Shown: positions 18,198-26,804 of the stretch, piece by piece
Layout of the letters: each line of letters begins with the position of its first letter
Position numbering within the stretch: position 1 is the first letter of the stretch
Source of the DNA: DOZZ01 sp963792655
GTDB lineage: Bacteria > Acidobacteriota > Terriglobia > Bryobacterales > Bryobacteraceae
Direction: 5' to 3'
Length of the DNA: 64,000 nucleotides
NCBI GenBank assembly: GCA_963792655.1
Contig: CAWBWU010000003.1
Location: 930,001-994,000 of the forward strand
Position numbers and translations under genes: made by a program
Notes under the pieces: model-generated
Told to the model about the DNA's origin: nothing
The model's database searches: none
Seen by the model: the letters and a program-made list of their open reading frames with translations, nothing else

Positions 18198-18950
18198 TTG
18201 AAAGCGGCGGCACTTCCATCGAGCGGGTTCGAACTGGCGGCGGACGAGATCGCGGTATGGCCGGTTCAACTGGGCGGCGAGTGCGTCGCTGAAGCCTTTC
18301 ACCCGTTCCTCAATGAAGCGGAACGCGCACGGGCCGCACGCTTTCGGGCGTCAGCGCACCGCGGCACCTGGGTGCAATCGCGCGCCGCGCTCCGCGTGTT
18401 ACTCGGAAGATATCTGCAGCGGCCCGCCGGTTCGATTGAATTCCACGAAACGGGACGCGGTAAGCCCACGCTAGGCGCTTCGTTCGACTTGAATTTCAAC
18501 AATTCCCATTCGGGCTCGTGCGCTTTGATGGCATTTGCCAACAATCAGGACTTGGGCGTCGACGTTGAAATGATCAAGCCGATGAACGATTTGAGCCAGA
18601 TTGCCAGGCGCTTCTTCTGCCCCGCCGAAGCCGATGAGTTGCACGCTCTGGAACAGGACGCGCGTCACGACGCCTTTTTTCGCTGCTGGACGCGCAAAGA
18701 GGCATACCTCAAAGCAACCGGCGACGGACTCTACACGCCGCTCGATTCGTTTCAGGTAACGATGCGCAGCGATGTTCCCGCCCGCGTTGTTCACATCGGC
18801 GGTGATGAAGCGGAGGGCAACGCGTGGACCGTTCACGACCTTACGTGCATTCCGGGTTACGCGGCGGCCATCGCGTATCGCGGTGAAAGGCGAACACTAA
18901 AGACGATGCCTCTGCTTCACGCGTCGCAGCTGCTGAGGCTCGCGCAATGA
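18198..18950 (+). CDS. 4'-phosphopantetheinyl transferase (Sfp family)
   Basis: About 250 residues, the usual size of Sfp-type enzymes, which load phosphopantetheine from CoA onto carrier proteins. Signature motifs: FNNSHSGSCALMA, GVDVE near residues 121-125 (metal-binding acids) and WTRKEAYLKATGDGL near 165-179 (Lys and Glu of the WxxKEA box). The start is uncertain: the frame begins with adjacent TTG codons at 18195 and 18198 and no ATG is near. No NRPS or PKS gene is in the window. The stop overlaps the next gene in an ATGA, so it is translated together with the HNH protein and probably the Kdp-type two-component genes. Confidence 0.88.
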   Translation: MKAAALPSSGFELAADEIAVWPVQLGGECVAEAFHPFLNEAERARAARFRASAHRGTWVQSRAALRVLLGRYLQRPAGSIEFHETGRGKPTLGASFDLNFNNSHSGSCALMAFANNQDLGVDVEMIKPMNDLSQIARRFFCPAEADELHALEQDARHDAFFRCWTRKEAYLKATGDGLYTPLDSFQVTMRSDVPARVVHIGGDEAEGNAWTVHDLTCIPGYAAAIAYRGERRTLKTMPLLHASQLLRLAQ

Positions 18951-19411
18951 GCACTGTCCGCAAGATGGACGGCGGAAAGGCCAAGCGCGACGAGCTGCCC
19001 ATCGGCGCGAACGGCCGCGCATTGTGCCGCTGGTGCGCGATCGAAGTACCTCCGCGCAGGCAGACGTTTTGTTCCGAGTGGTGCGTACATGAGTGGCGGC
19101 TTCGATCGAACCCCGGCTATCTTCGCGACCAGGTGTTGCTGCGCGACAAGGGTGTGTGCGCTTTGTGCCGGGTTGATGCTGTTCATGCGCATCACGTTCT
19201 GCGCAAAGCGCGCGGCGCGCGCAAGCTCGAGTTGCTGGCGCGCTGGGGACTAACGCGATTAAACCGGCGCAGTTTGTGGGACGCCGATCACATCTTACCG
19301 GTCGCGGAAGGCGGCGGCGAATGCGATCTGGCTAATATCCGCACGCTCTGCCTGAAGTGCCACCGTGTTGAGACGCAGCGCTTGCGCGAGCGGCTGCGGG
19401 CTGCGCGGTGA
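18947..19411 (+). CDS. HNH endonuclease domain protein with two zinc knuckles
   Basis: A 154-residue protein. The N-terminal zinc site is CRWC (27-30) with FCSEWC (41-46); a second CALC (71-74) pairs with LCLKCH (134-139). The HNH core reads WDADHILPVAEGGG, then DLANIRTLCLKCHR, supplying His115, Asn130 and His139. Such stand-alone HNH proteins are probably DNA nickases or endonucleases, but the target is unknown. It is locked by 4-base overlaps to the phosphopantetheinyl transferase upstream (ATGA) and the sensor kinase downstream (GTGA), an unusual setting for a nuclease. It resembles the HNH module of SMARCAL1-like proteins only in general layout. Confidence 0.8.
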   Translation: MSTVRKMDGGKAKRDELPIGANGRALCRWCAIEVPPRRQTFCSEWCVHEWRLRSNPGYLRDQVLLRDKGVCALCRVDAVHAHHVLRKARGARKLELLARWGLTRLNRRSLWDADHILPVAEGGGECDLANIRTLCLKCHRVETQRLRERLRAAR

Positions 19412-20847
19412 CCCGCGCAAATCCGGCTCAGGTATTCCGCCGCTACGCACTGTGCGCCGCGGCGATCGCATTAGTTGTGGTCGCAAACCAACTGATTCGA
19501 ATCAACGCGACCACAGCCGCGTTGTACATGTTACTGGTGGTGCTTGGCGCGGCAACGCGCTGGGGCCTGCCCGAATCGATCGTGAGTTCGGTGGTCGGCG
19601 TACTTGCATTCAACTTCTTCTTCCTTCCCCCGGTGGGCACGTTCACGATCGCCGATCCTGCGAACTGGGCTGCGCTGTTCGCATTCCTCGTTACCGCCGT
19701 AACCGCCAGCAAGCTTTCATCGAGCGCAAAGAACAGGGCGGAAGAAGCACTCGAACGCCGCAATGAACTGGGCCGCCTTTACGAACTCAGCAGAGCTTTG
19801 CTGATGAACGAAGGTCCCGAAGCTGTCCGGCAGTCTGTCCGCCAAGCCGAACAGATTCTTCAGAGCGGACCCGTTGTCTTCTGGGATTCCCGTGCCGGCC
19901 AAGTGTACGGCAACCTCAGTGCTTCCAACATCACGTTGGAGGCATTGCAGAGCGTCGCATCGAGCGGTGTGCCAGTGGACTCAGACGACGCATCGATCCT
20001 GCCAGTTCGGTTGGGAACGCACGTTATCGGCAGCCTCGGCTTTGGCCCGGGGCACTTGCGGGCCGAAGCTCGCGAGTCGGTCGCGAGTTTGCTGGCGATC
20101 AATCACGAAAAGACAACTGCGCTTGAACGCGCGGCCACAGCGGAGATCGCCCGCCGCAATGAAGAGTTCAAATCCTCGCTGCTCGACGGTCTGGCGCACG
20201 ACCTGAAAACACCGTTGACCGCAATCCGCAGTTGCGTAACAAGACTTATCTCGATCCCGCCGCGCACGGAAGAGGTCAGACAGGAATTGCTGTCAATCAT
20301 CGATCAGGAATCGATTCGGCTGCAATCCTCGATCGGCGATGCAATCGAATTGGCCCGAGTTGAATCGAGCAGGCTGCAGTTGCGGCCCGAGCGGCGAGTT
20401 CTGCGTGAGATTGCCGAAGCGGCCATCGCCGATGTGCGCGATGAGGATCATGCCCGCTATTTGACCGACATTCCCAACGATCTTCAGGTCTTTGCTGATC
20501 CCGATTTGCTGCGCCGCGCGCTGACCCACATCCTGGAAAACGCGCGGAAGTATTCAGGACCAGGAACTCCCGTGAACATGGAGGCACACGCTGGAGATGA
20601 ATCCGTTGTGATCTCTGTTCTCGATCGTGGTTGCGGGCTTGAACCCGAGGACGCGGCGCGCGCGTTCGAGAAGTTCTATCGCGGGCGGCGCGCGCGAGAC
20701 CGCGTTGAAGGCACTGGCATGGGCCTCGCGATTGTCAAAGGCATCGTCGAAGCACACGAAGGAGATGTTCGAGCCGAGAACCGCCCAGGCGGCGGAACTG
20801 TCATCACAATGCGCTTGCCGGCAGTGGTAAGACAGGAGCACGCATGA
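19408..20847 (+). CDS. Truncated KdpD-like sensor histidine kinase (lacks the N-terminal KdpD and USP domains)
   Basis: A 479-residue kinase corresponding to the C-terminal half of KdpD. Four membrane helices of DUF4118 type lie at about 10-105, including LLVVLGAATRWGL and the family motif FNFFFLPPVGTFTI. A GAF-like domain spans 120-230. The kinase core follows with His264 (GLAHDLKTPLTAIR), N-box HILENARKYS, G1 VLDRGCGLE and G2 GTGMGLAIVKGIV. Full KdpD carries about 400 more N-terminal residues; here those are encoded separately at 26.8-28.9 kb. GTG start inside the previous stop; its own stop overlaps kdpE (ATGA). Role: sensing K+ limitation to control kdpFABC. Confidence 0.88.
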   Translation: MTRANPAQVFRRYALCAAAIALVVVANQLIRINATTAALYMLLVVLGAATRWGLPESIVSSVVGVLAFNFFFLPPVGTFTIADPANWAALFAFLVTAVTASKLSSSAKNRAEEALERRNELGRLYELSRALLMNEGPEAVRQSVRQAEQILQSGPVVFWDSRAGQVYGNLSASNITLEALQSVASSGVPVDSDDASILPVRLGTHVIGSLGFGPGHLRAEARESVASLLAINHEKTTALERAATAEIARRNEEFKSSLLDGLAHDLKTPLTAIRSCVTRLISIPPRTEEVRQELLSIIDQESIRLQSSIGDAIELARVESSRLQLRPERRVLREIAEAAIADVRDEDHARYLTDIPNDLQVFADPDLLRRALTHILENARKYSGPGTPVNMEAHAGDESVVISVLDRGCGLEPEDAARAFEKFYRGRRARDRVEGTGMGLAIVKGIVEAHEGDVRAENRPGGGTVITMRLPAVVRQEHA

Positions 20848-21536
20848 TTACGGCAACGGTTCTGGTGGTCGATGACGAGCCACAACTGCGACGCGCGATG
20901 AAAGCGACTCTGACGGATATCGGCTACTGCGTCATCGAAGCCAAGACCGGCGAGGAAGCGCTCGAAAAAATTCGGACTGATTCGCCGGACCTGGTGCTGC
21001 TCGATCTCAACATGCCGGGGATCGGCGGGCTCGAGACGTGCCGCTCCATCCGCGAGACATCTGACATTCCCGTGATTGTTCTTTCAGTGCGCAACACGGA
21101 GCGCGACAAAGTGCAGGTACTTGATGCCGGAGCCGACGATTACGTCACGAAGCCGTTTGGCATTCAGGAACTGCTCGCGCGAATCCGTGCGGCAATGCGC
21201 CGCGTTCCGGATACTGCGGAAGGCGGTTCATTGATCGTGAGCGACGATTTGCAAATCGATTTCACCACGCGGCGAGCAACAGTAAGCGGCCGTTCCGTGC
21301 GATTGACGCCGAAGGAGTACGATCTTCTGAAGTTCCTTGCGGATCACGCCAACAAGCCAGTGCCGCATCGCAAACTTCTGCAAACCGTGTGGGGACCTGA
21401 TTATGGGGACGAAGTCGAATACCTGCGCGTCGTCGTTAATCAGTTGCGCAAGAAGATTGAACGCGTACCTTCCGAGCCGCGCTACTTATTGACTGAGCCA
21501 TGGGTTGGTTACAAATTTGTGGTCCCCGAAAAATGA
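20844..21536 (+). CDS. kdpE: KdpE-type response regulator (OmpR/PhoB family)
   Basis: A 230-residue protein: receiver (Asp10/Asp11 pocket, phospho-acceptor Asp54 in VLLDLNMPG, Lys near 103 in YVTKPFG) followed by a winged-helix DNA-binding domain (RLTPKEYDLLKFLADHANKP, then YLRVVVNQLRKKIE). Sequence character and position, between a KdpD-type kinase and kdpFABC, identify it as KdpE, the activator of the high-affinity potassium pump operon. Start overlaps the kinase stop by 4 bases. Confidence 0.92.
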   Translation: MITATVLVVDDEPQLRRAMKATLTDIGYCVIEAKTGEEALEKIRTDSPDLVLLDLNMPGIGGLETCRSIRETSDIPVIVLSVRNTERDKVQVLDAGADDYVTKPFGIQELLARIRAAMRRVPDTAEGGSLIVSDDLQIDFTTRRATVSGRSVRLTPKEYDLLKFLADHANKPVPHRKLLQTVWGPDYGDEVEYLRVVVNQLRKKIERVPSEPRYLLTEPWVGYKFVVPEK

Positions 21537-21610
21537 CATCAGAGTTTTGACGAAAACCTTATGAACTCTTAACGGCCTGGCACTTAACTTCGAGTTGGGT
21601 GCAATCCGTT

Positions 21611-22081
21611 ATGCAGGCTGCAAGGCGCGCTCTGGTGTACCGAGATACGCCAGAAACATTCGTTGAGGCACAACAGGCTTCTTCCTCGAGTGCCATTCCA
21701 TTTGCCGCGGGTGCTTTGCTACTCGCGGTGCTGTTCGTTTCCACCGCCGGCAGCGTCGTCTCGACTCACCGGCAGGTCAAACAATATCTCTCGATACCGA
21801 CTTACGTCGGCATCGTTCCGGATCACGTGGAGCGGGCCGTCCTGGAGCAGACGCCGCTCGGCAGTTCGCTCGAGCAAGTTCAGGGTTTTCTTCAATCACG
21901 ATCAATCGGGTACGACGGCAACAGCAGCTGTGTGGCCGCCGGCCAGAACGACCTGACGTGCAGGCTGGGAACAAGGCATCGCTTGTGGCAATTGCTGCGT
22001 GAAACGTACGTCGTTGTGTATCACTTCGACGAGGCCGGACGGCTAGCGGGTGTGTCGGCGCGCACATCGAAGTGGCTGTGA
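21611..22081 (+). CDS. Hypothetical single-pass membrane protein in the kdp cluster
   Basis: A 156-residue protein (ATG 21611; in-frame GTG 21599 also possible). One hydrophobic segment near residues 29-46 (FAAGALLLAVLFVSTAGS) separates a short N-terminal part from a soluble domain with two cysteines (NSSCVAAGQNDLTCRLG) and a C-terminal stretch VVVYHFDEAGRLAGVSA that looks like a small beta hairpin domain. It lies between kdpE and the mini-proteins before kdpA, in the same direction, so a role linked to the Kdp system is possible but unproven. No family recognised. Confidence 0.65.
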   Translation: MQAARRALVYRDTPETFVEAQQASSSSAIPFAAGALLLAVLFVSTAGSVVSTHRQVKQYLSIPTYVGIVPDHVERAVLEQTPLGSSLEQVQGFLQSRSIGYDGNSSCVAAGQNDLTCRLGTRHRLWQLLRETYVVVYHFDEAGRLAGVSARTSKWL

Positions 22082-22097
22082 CGGCGAAAGGATTCCT

Positions 22098-22181
22098 ATG
22101 CTCGATCTGATCTACAGCATGCTGATCGTTTTGTTCTTTGCCGTTGCGTGGCTGTTCACGCGCGCGTGCGAAAGGCTCTGA
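22098..22181 (+). CDS. Small membrane protein preceding kdpF (27 residues)
   Basis: ATG 22098, stop at 22181, with AAAGGA just upstream. The whole product is one hydrophobic helix ending in TRACERL. A tiny protein ending in a similar CERL-type tail often precedes kdpF in several bacterial groups, from memory of such operons. Too short for most gene finders. Probably a subunit or stabiliser of the Kdp pump, by position only. Confidence 0.6.
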   Translation: MLDLIYSMLIVLFFAVAWLFTRACERL

Positions 22182-22191
22182 GGGGAGAACG

Positions 22192-22275
22192 ATGGAGTAT
22201 CTGGTCGCAGGACTCATTGCACTTGCACTCTGCGTTTATCTTCTGGTTGCGCTCTTGCGCCCAGAGAAGTTTTGA
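22192..22275 (+). CDS. kdpF: K+-transporting ATPase subunit KdpF
   Basis: ATG 22192, stop at 22275, with a strong AGGGGAGA ribosome site. The 27-residue product is one membrane helix ending YLLVALLRPEKF, the classic KdpF C-terminus. KdpF stabilises the KdpABC complex in the inner membrane. It sits directly before kdpA, as in most kdp operons. Confidence 0.85.
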   Translation: MEYLVAGLIALALCVYLLVALLRPEKF

Positions 22276-22290
22276 AAGGGACCGTCTTCA

Positions 22291-24054
22291 ATGACTGCCA
22301 ATGGTTGGTTACAGATCGCGATTTTCTTCATGCTGATTCTGGTGTGCGTGAAGCCGCTGGGCGCCTACATCGCGAATCTGATGGAGGGACGCAGAAACTT
22401 TTTATCTCCCGTGCTCGGCCCTCTGGAGCGTTTGGTCTATCGCGTCTGTCAGGTGCGGTTAAGCGCCGACGGTCAGCCGGAAGAGCAGCACTGGACGCGC
22501 TATGCCGGGTCGTTGCTGGCGTTCAGCGCGTTCAGTGCGTTGCTGCTATACGCCATCCAACGGCTGCAATTGTTGCTGCCGTTCAATCCCCAGCACTTCA
22601 GCGCGGGCAACGTCAGCCCCGATCTGGCATTTAACACTTCCGTCAGTTTTACAACCAATACAAACTGGCAAAGCTACGTGCCCGAGACGACGCTGAGCTA
22701 CTTCGTGCAGATGACCGGGCTCACTGTGCACAACTTTCTCTCGGCGGCCGCTGGTCTGGCGATCGCGTTGGCGCTGGTACGCGGCTTCGCGCGGCACTCG
22801 GTCAACACGATCGGCAACTTCTGGGCGGATCTGACCCGCGCCACGCTCTACGTGCTGCTGCCCATTTCCGTGGTTGCCGCGCTCGTCCTGTGTTCTCAGG
22901 GCGTCATCCAGAATCTTTCACCGTACACCGTCGTCACCACTCTCGAAGGCGCGAAGCAGACCATTGCGCAGGGCCCGGTGGCTTCCCAGGAAGCAATCAA
23001 GATGCTGGGCACGAACGGCGGCGGTTTCTTCAACGCGAACTCCGCGCATCCGTTTGAAAACCCCACGCCGTTCTCGAACATGTTCCAGATGTTCCTCATC
23101 TTTCTGATTCCCGGCGCGCTCACTTACACGTTCGGCAAGATGGTGCGGGACACGCGGCAGGGCTGGGCCGTCTTTGCGGCGATGGCCGCGCTGTGGCTGG
23201 CCGGTGTGGTGGTCGCTTATCACTTTGAGCAAAAGGGTACGCCGCTGTTGCAGAAGGCCGGCATCGAGATGACCGCTACCGGAGCTCAGCCGGGCGGCAA
23301 CATGGAGGGCAAAGAGACGCGCTTCGGGATCGCGGACTCCGCACTGTTCGCCACCGTCACCACCGACGCGAGTTGCGGCGCGGTCAACTCCATGCACGAT
23401 AGCTTCACTCCGCTCGGCGGCCTGGTTCCGCTGTTCAACATCGAGCTTGGGGAAGTGGTCTTCGGCGGAGTCGGCGCGGGCCTCTACGGCATGCTGATGT
23501 TCGCCATTCTGGCGGTCTTTATCGCCGGGCTGATGGTCGGCCGGACGCCTGAATACCTGGGCAAGAAGATCGAGCAGAAGGAAGTGAAGATGGCGATGAT
23601 CGCCATGCTCGTGCTGGCCGCGAGCATTCTGTTCTTTGCGGGCGCAAGTTCGGTTGTCGAGTTCGCGAAGAACGGCTACTGGAACGCGCCCGGCGCCGCC
23701 TCGGCAAGCACCAACAATCCTGGCGCGCATGGCTTCTCTGAAATCCTGTACGCATACTCCAGCGCAACCGGCAACAACGGCAGCGCGTTCGCCGGCATTA
23801 GCGCGAACAGTCCCTGGTACAACCTGACCACCGGTTTCGCCATGCTGATCGGCCGCTTCCTGATGCTTCTTCCGCTCCTGGCAATCGCGGGATCGCTCGC
23901 GCAAAAGCGGCAGGTGCCCGTGTCGGCGGGAACGTTTCCCACTCATGGACCTTTGTTTGTCACTCTCCTGGTGGGTGTCGTAGTGATTGTCGGCGCGTTC
24001 ACTTATTTCCCGGCAATCGCCCTCGGGCCGATTGTCGAGCACTTGATGCTGTAA
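22291..24054 (+). CDS. kdpA: K+-transporting ATPase subunit A
   Basis: A 587-residue intact channel-like subunit that binds and translocates K+. All four selectivity-filter regions are visible: NTSVSFTTNTNWQ, GTNGGGFFNANSAHPFENP, TTDASCGAVNSMHDS and TGNNGSAFAG. About ten membrane helices, usual length for the family. RBS GAAAGGG upstream. The long open frame on the opposite strand (22918-24063) is a composition shadow of this gene. Confidence 0.97.
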   Translation: MTANGWLQIAIFFMLILVCVKPLGAYIANLMEGRRNFLSPVLGPLERLVYRVCQVRLSADGQPEEQHWTRYAGSLLAFSAFSALLLYAIQRLQLLLPFNPQHFSAGNVSPDLAFNTSVSFTTNTNWQSYVPETTLSYFVQMTGLTVHNFLSAAAGLAIALALVRGFARHSVNTIGNFWADLTRATLYVLLPISVVAALVLCSQGVIQNLSPYTVVTTLEGAKQTIAQGPVASQEAIKMLGTNGGGFFNANSAHPFENPTPFSNMFQMFLIFLIPGALTYTFGKMVRDTRQGWAVFAAMAALWLAGVVVAYHFEQKGTPLLQKAGIEMTATGAQPGGNMEGKETRFGIADSALFATVTTDASCGAVNSMHDSFTPLGGLVPLFNIELGEVVFGGVGAGLYGMLMFAILAVFIAGLMVGRTPEYLGKKIEQKEVKMAMIAMLVLAASILFFAGASSVVEFAKNGYWNAPGAASASTNNPGAHGFSEILYAYSSATGNNGSAFAGISANSPWYNLTTGFAMLIGRFLMLLPLLAIAGSLAQKRQVPVSAGTFPTHGPLFVTLLVGVVVIVGAFTYFPAIALGPIVEHLML

Positions 24055-24065
24055 CGGAGCCACTG

Positions 24066-26206
24066 ATGCCGACTCAACTGCAAGATCCTGAGATTGTCCC
24101 TATCGCCGCAGAGCGTGGAAGCGCCGCACGTAACGGCGGGCTTGTCGCGTGGCAAGCGTACGCGGCCCTTGTTCGATCCGCCGATCGTCAGGCGCGCGAT
24201 CGTCGACTCGCTGGTCAAACTCGATCCACGAACGCTGGCGAGGAACCCAGTGATGTTTGTTGTCGAGGTGGGTGCGCTGCTCACCACCGTACTGACCTCT
24301 GCGCACACTGTTCGCACACGGGCCGGACCTCGGCTTCGAAGTGCAGATTGCCGCGTGGCTCTGGTTCACCGTGTTGTTCGCCAACTTCGCCGAAGCGATG
24401 GCGGAAGGCCGCGGCAAGGCTCAAGCCGACAGCTTGCGCAAGACCAAGTCAGACGTGACCGCGAAGAAAGTTACGGCAGAACGGGAGAACGGAGCCGGTG
24501 CCGGCATCTTCGCTGCGCAAAGAGGACGTCGTGCTGTGCGAGCCGAACGACATCATCCCCGGCGACGGCGAAGTGATCGAAGGCATCGCGAGCGTTGACG
24601 AATCGGTGATCACAGGCGAGAGTGCTCCGGTCATTCGCGAATCCGGCGGCGACCGCAGCGCCGTCACTGGCGGAACAAAAGTCCTCTCGGACTACATCAA
24701 GGTGAAGATCACTTCGAACCCTGGAGAGACTTTTCTCGATCGCATGATCGCGCTGGTCGAAGGCGCGCAGCGGCAGAAGACACCGAACGAGATCGCGCTG
24801 AACATCATGATCGCGGGGCTCACGCTGATTTTTTTGTTTGCCGTCATGACGCTCGCGCCGTTTGCGCAGTACAGCGTTGCGCAAGCCAAAGCGGGCTCAG
24901 TGCCGAGCGTGATCGTATTGGTCTCACTTCTGGTTTGTCTGATTCCGACAACGATCGGTGGCCTGCTCTCAGCGATCGGCATCGCAGGAATGGATCGCGT
25001 GATGCAGCATAACGTGCTCGCCATGAGTGGCAAGGCCGTGGAAGCCGCGGGCGACGTCAATACGTTGCTGCTCGATAAGACCGGAACCATCACGCTCGGG
25101 AATCGGCAGGCAGCCGAGTTTCTTCCGGCCGACGGTGTCACGGCGCGCGAACTGGCCGATGCCGCGCAACTCTCGAGTCTCGCGGATGAGACTCCCGAAG
25201 GCCGTAGCATCGTCGTACTCGCGAAAGAGAAATATGGCCTTCGCGGCCGCGAGTTTGCGGACGGCGAAGCAGAGTTCATTCCGTTCAGCGCGCACACGCG
25301 CATGAGTGGCTTAAACCTTCAAGGCCGCGCGATCAGCAAAGGAGCCGTCGTTCGGTCAGGGAGCACGTGCGCGAGTTTGAGCGGAAGCTTTCCGCAAAGC
25401 GTGGAAGACATCGCGGACCGCATCGCCCGGAACGGCGGCACACCGTTGGCGGTGTCGTGACGACGCGCGCGTGCTCGGAATCATTCACCTGAAGGACGTT
25501 GTCAAAGGCGGTATGCGCGAACGATTTGCGCAGATGCGCGTGATGGGCATCCGCACCGTAATGATTACGGGCGATAACCCGCTTACCGCCGCCGCGATAG
25601 CGAGTGAGGCTGGAGTTGATGACTTTCTCGCACAAGCCACGCCGAAGGACAAGCTTGATCTGATCCGCAAAGAGCAGGCGGGCGGACGATTAGTCGCGAT
25701 GACCGGCGACGGAACGAACGACGCTCCGGCACTCGCTCAGGCTGATGTCGGAGTTGCAATGAACACAGGCACGATGGCGGCGAAAGAAGCGGGCAACATG
25801 GTGGATCTCGACAGCAATCCCACCAAGCTGATCGAAGTGGTTGCGATCGGAAAACAGCTTCTGATTACACGTGGCGCGCTGACGACATTTTCGATTGCCA
25901 ACGACGTCGCGAAGTACTTCGCCATCATTCCGGCCATGTTCGTGGTCACCTATCCGGCGCTGAACAAGCTGAACATCATGGGGCTGCATACGCCCCAAAG
26001 CGCCATTCTCGCGGCGGTGATTTTCAACGCGCTCGATCATCATCGCGCTGGTGCCGCTGGCGCTGCGCGGCGTGCAGTACCGGCCGTTATCGGCGGGCGC
26101 GCTGCTGCGGCGCAACCTGATGATCTACGGCGTTGGCGGCGTGCTGGTGCCCTTTCCCGGGATTTGGGCGGTCGACCGCTTACTCGGCTTGCTTGGTTTG
26201 GCGTAG
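24066..26206 (+). CDS. kdpB: K+-transporting P-type ATPase subunit B, several frameshifts
   Basis: The ATPase subunit of the Kdp pump, complete in content but read across changing frames. Recognisable parts in order: RPLFDPPIVRRAIVDSLVKL, SVDESVITGESAPVIRESGG, the phosphorylation loop LLLDKTGTITLGNR, GIRTVMITGDNPLTA, MTGDGTNDAPALAQADVG, then a C-terminus restored as IIIALVPLALRGVQYRPLS in a third frame and ending at a TAG at 26204-26206. Frame changes lie near 24145 (if ATG 24066 is the start), 24307 (extra A), 24471 (extra T), 25456 and 26035 (extra G). All are plus-one and each deletion restores conserved residues. The phospho-Asp and hinge motifs are intact, so a working gene with sequence errors is likelier than a pseudogene. 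Confidence 0.88.
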
Positions 26207-26218
26207 AGGAGAGGAACT

Positions 26219-26801
26219 ATGTTTTCAGAACTAAAGCCCGCGATTTTGATTACCTTGTTTTTTACCGTTCTGACTGGATTGATGTACCCACTCGCTGTCA
26301 CGGGCGCGGCACAAGTGCTCTTTCATCGCCAGGCGAATGGAAGCCTGATCGAGCACAATGGCACGGTTATCGGCTCCCAGTTCATCGGCCAGAGTTTTGC
26401 AAAGCCGGAATATTTTCATCCGCGACCGTCGGCTGCCGGTGGCGGGCTACGATGCCGCGAATTCGAGCGGGTCAAACCTGGGCCCCACGAATCCCGCCCT
26501 CGATACGCGCCTTACAAAAGACGCGGCTCAGTTCCGCAAAGAGAATCCTGACTATCAAGGTGCGATTCCGGCAGATGCGATTACCACCTCGGCCAGCGGG
26601 CTCGATCCCGAGATCACACCGGCGAACGCGTTAGCGCAGGCAGGTCGCGTCGCCAAAGCACGAAGGACTTCTCTCGAAGTCATACAACGGCTAGTGACGG
26701 ATCACATCGCGCAGCGCGATCTAGGCGTTCTCGGCGAGCCGCGCGTCAATGTTTTAGAGCTGAATCTCGCGCTCGATGCGGCGTTTCCTGCTGCGAAGTG
26801 A
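26219..26801 (+). CDS. kdpC: K+-transporting ATPase subunit C, one frameshift
   Basis: About 194 residues after correction of one extra G near 26445 (within GGCGGGC). The first frame gives the N-terminal helix (LKPAILITLFFTVLTGLMYP) and GSQFIGQSFAKPEYFHPRPS. The second gives YDAANSSGSNLGPTNP, the signature of KdpC, then ALAQAGRVAKAR and the C-terminal VNVLELNLALD. KdpC links KdpA and KdpB and raises K+ affinity. RBS AGGAGAGG upstream of ATG 26219. Confidence 0.9.
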
Positions 26802-26804
26802 TGC

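Noticed and set aside
21578..21595. TGGCAC with downstream TTCG, resembling a sigma54 -24/-12 promoter before the 21611 gene
   Set aside because: The -12 element needs TTGC; here it is TTCG, and the -24/-12 GC pair is broken. KdpE is not a sigma54 activator.
22918..24063. 381-codon open frame antisense to kdpA
   Set aside because: Low-complexity His/Arg/Gln-rich translation and exact coverage of a well-conserved gene on the other strand; a GC-bias shadow.
24066..26206. kdpB as a programmed-frameshift gene
   Set aside because: No slippery heptamer at the change points, and four to five changes of the same kind in one gene are unlike any programmed system.
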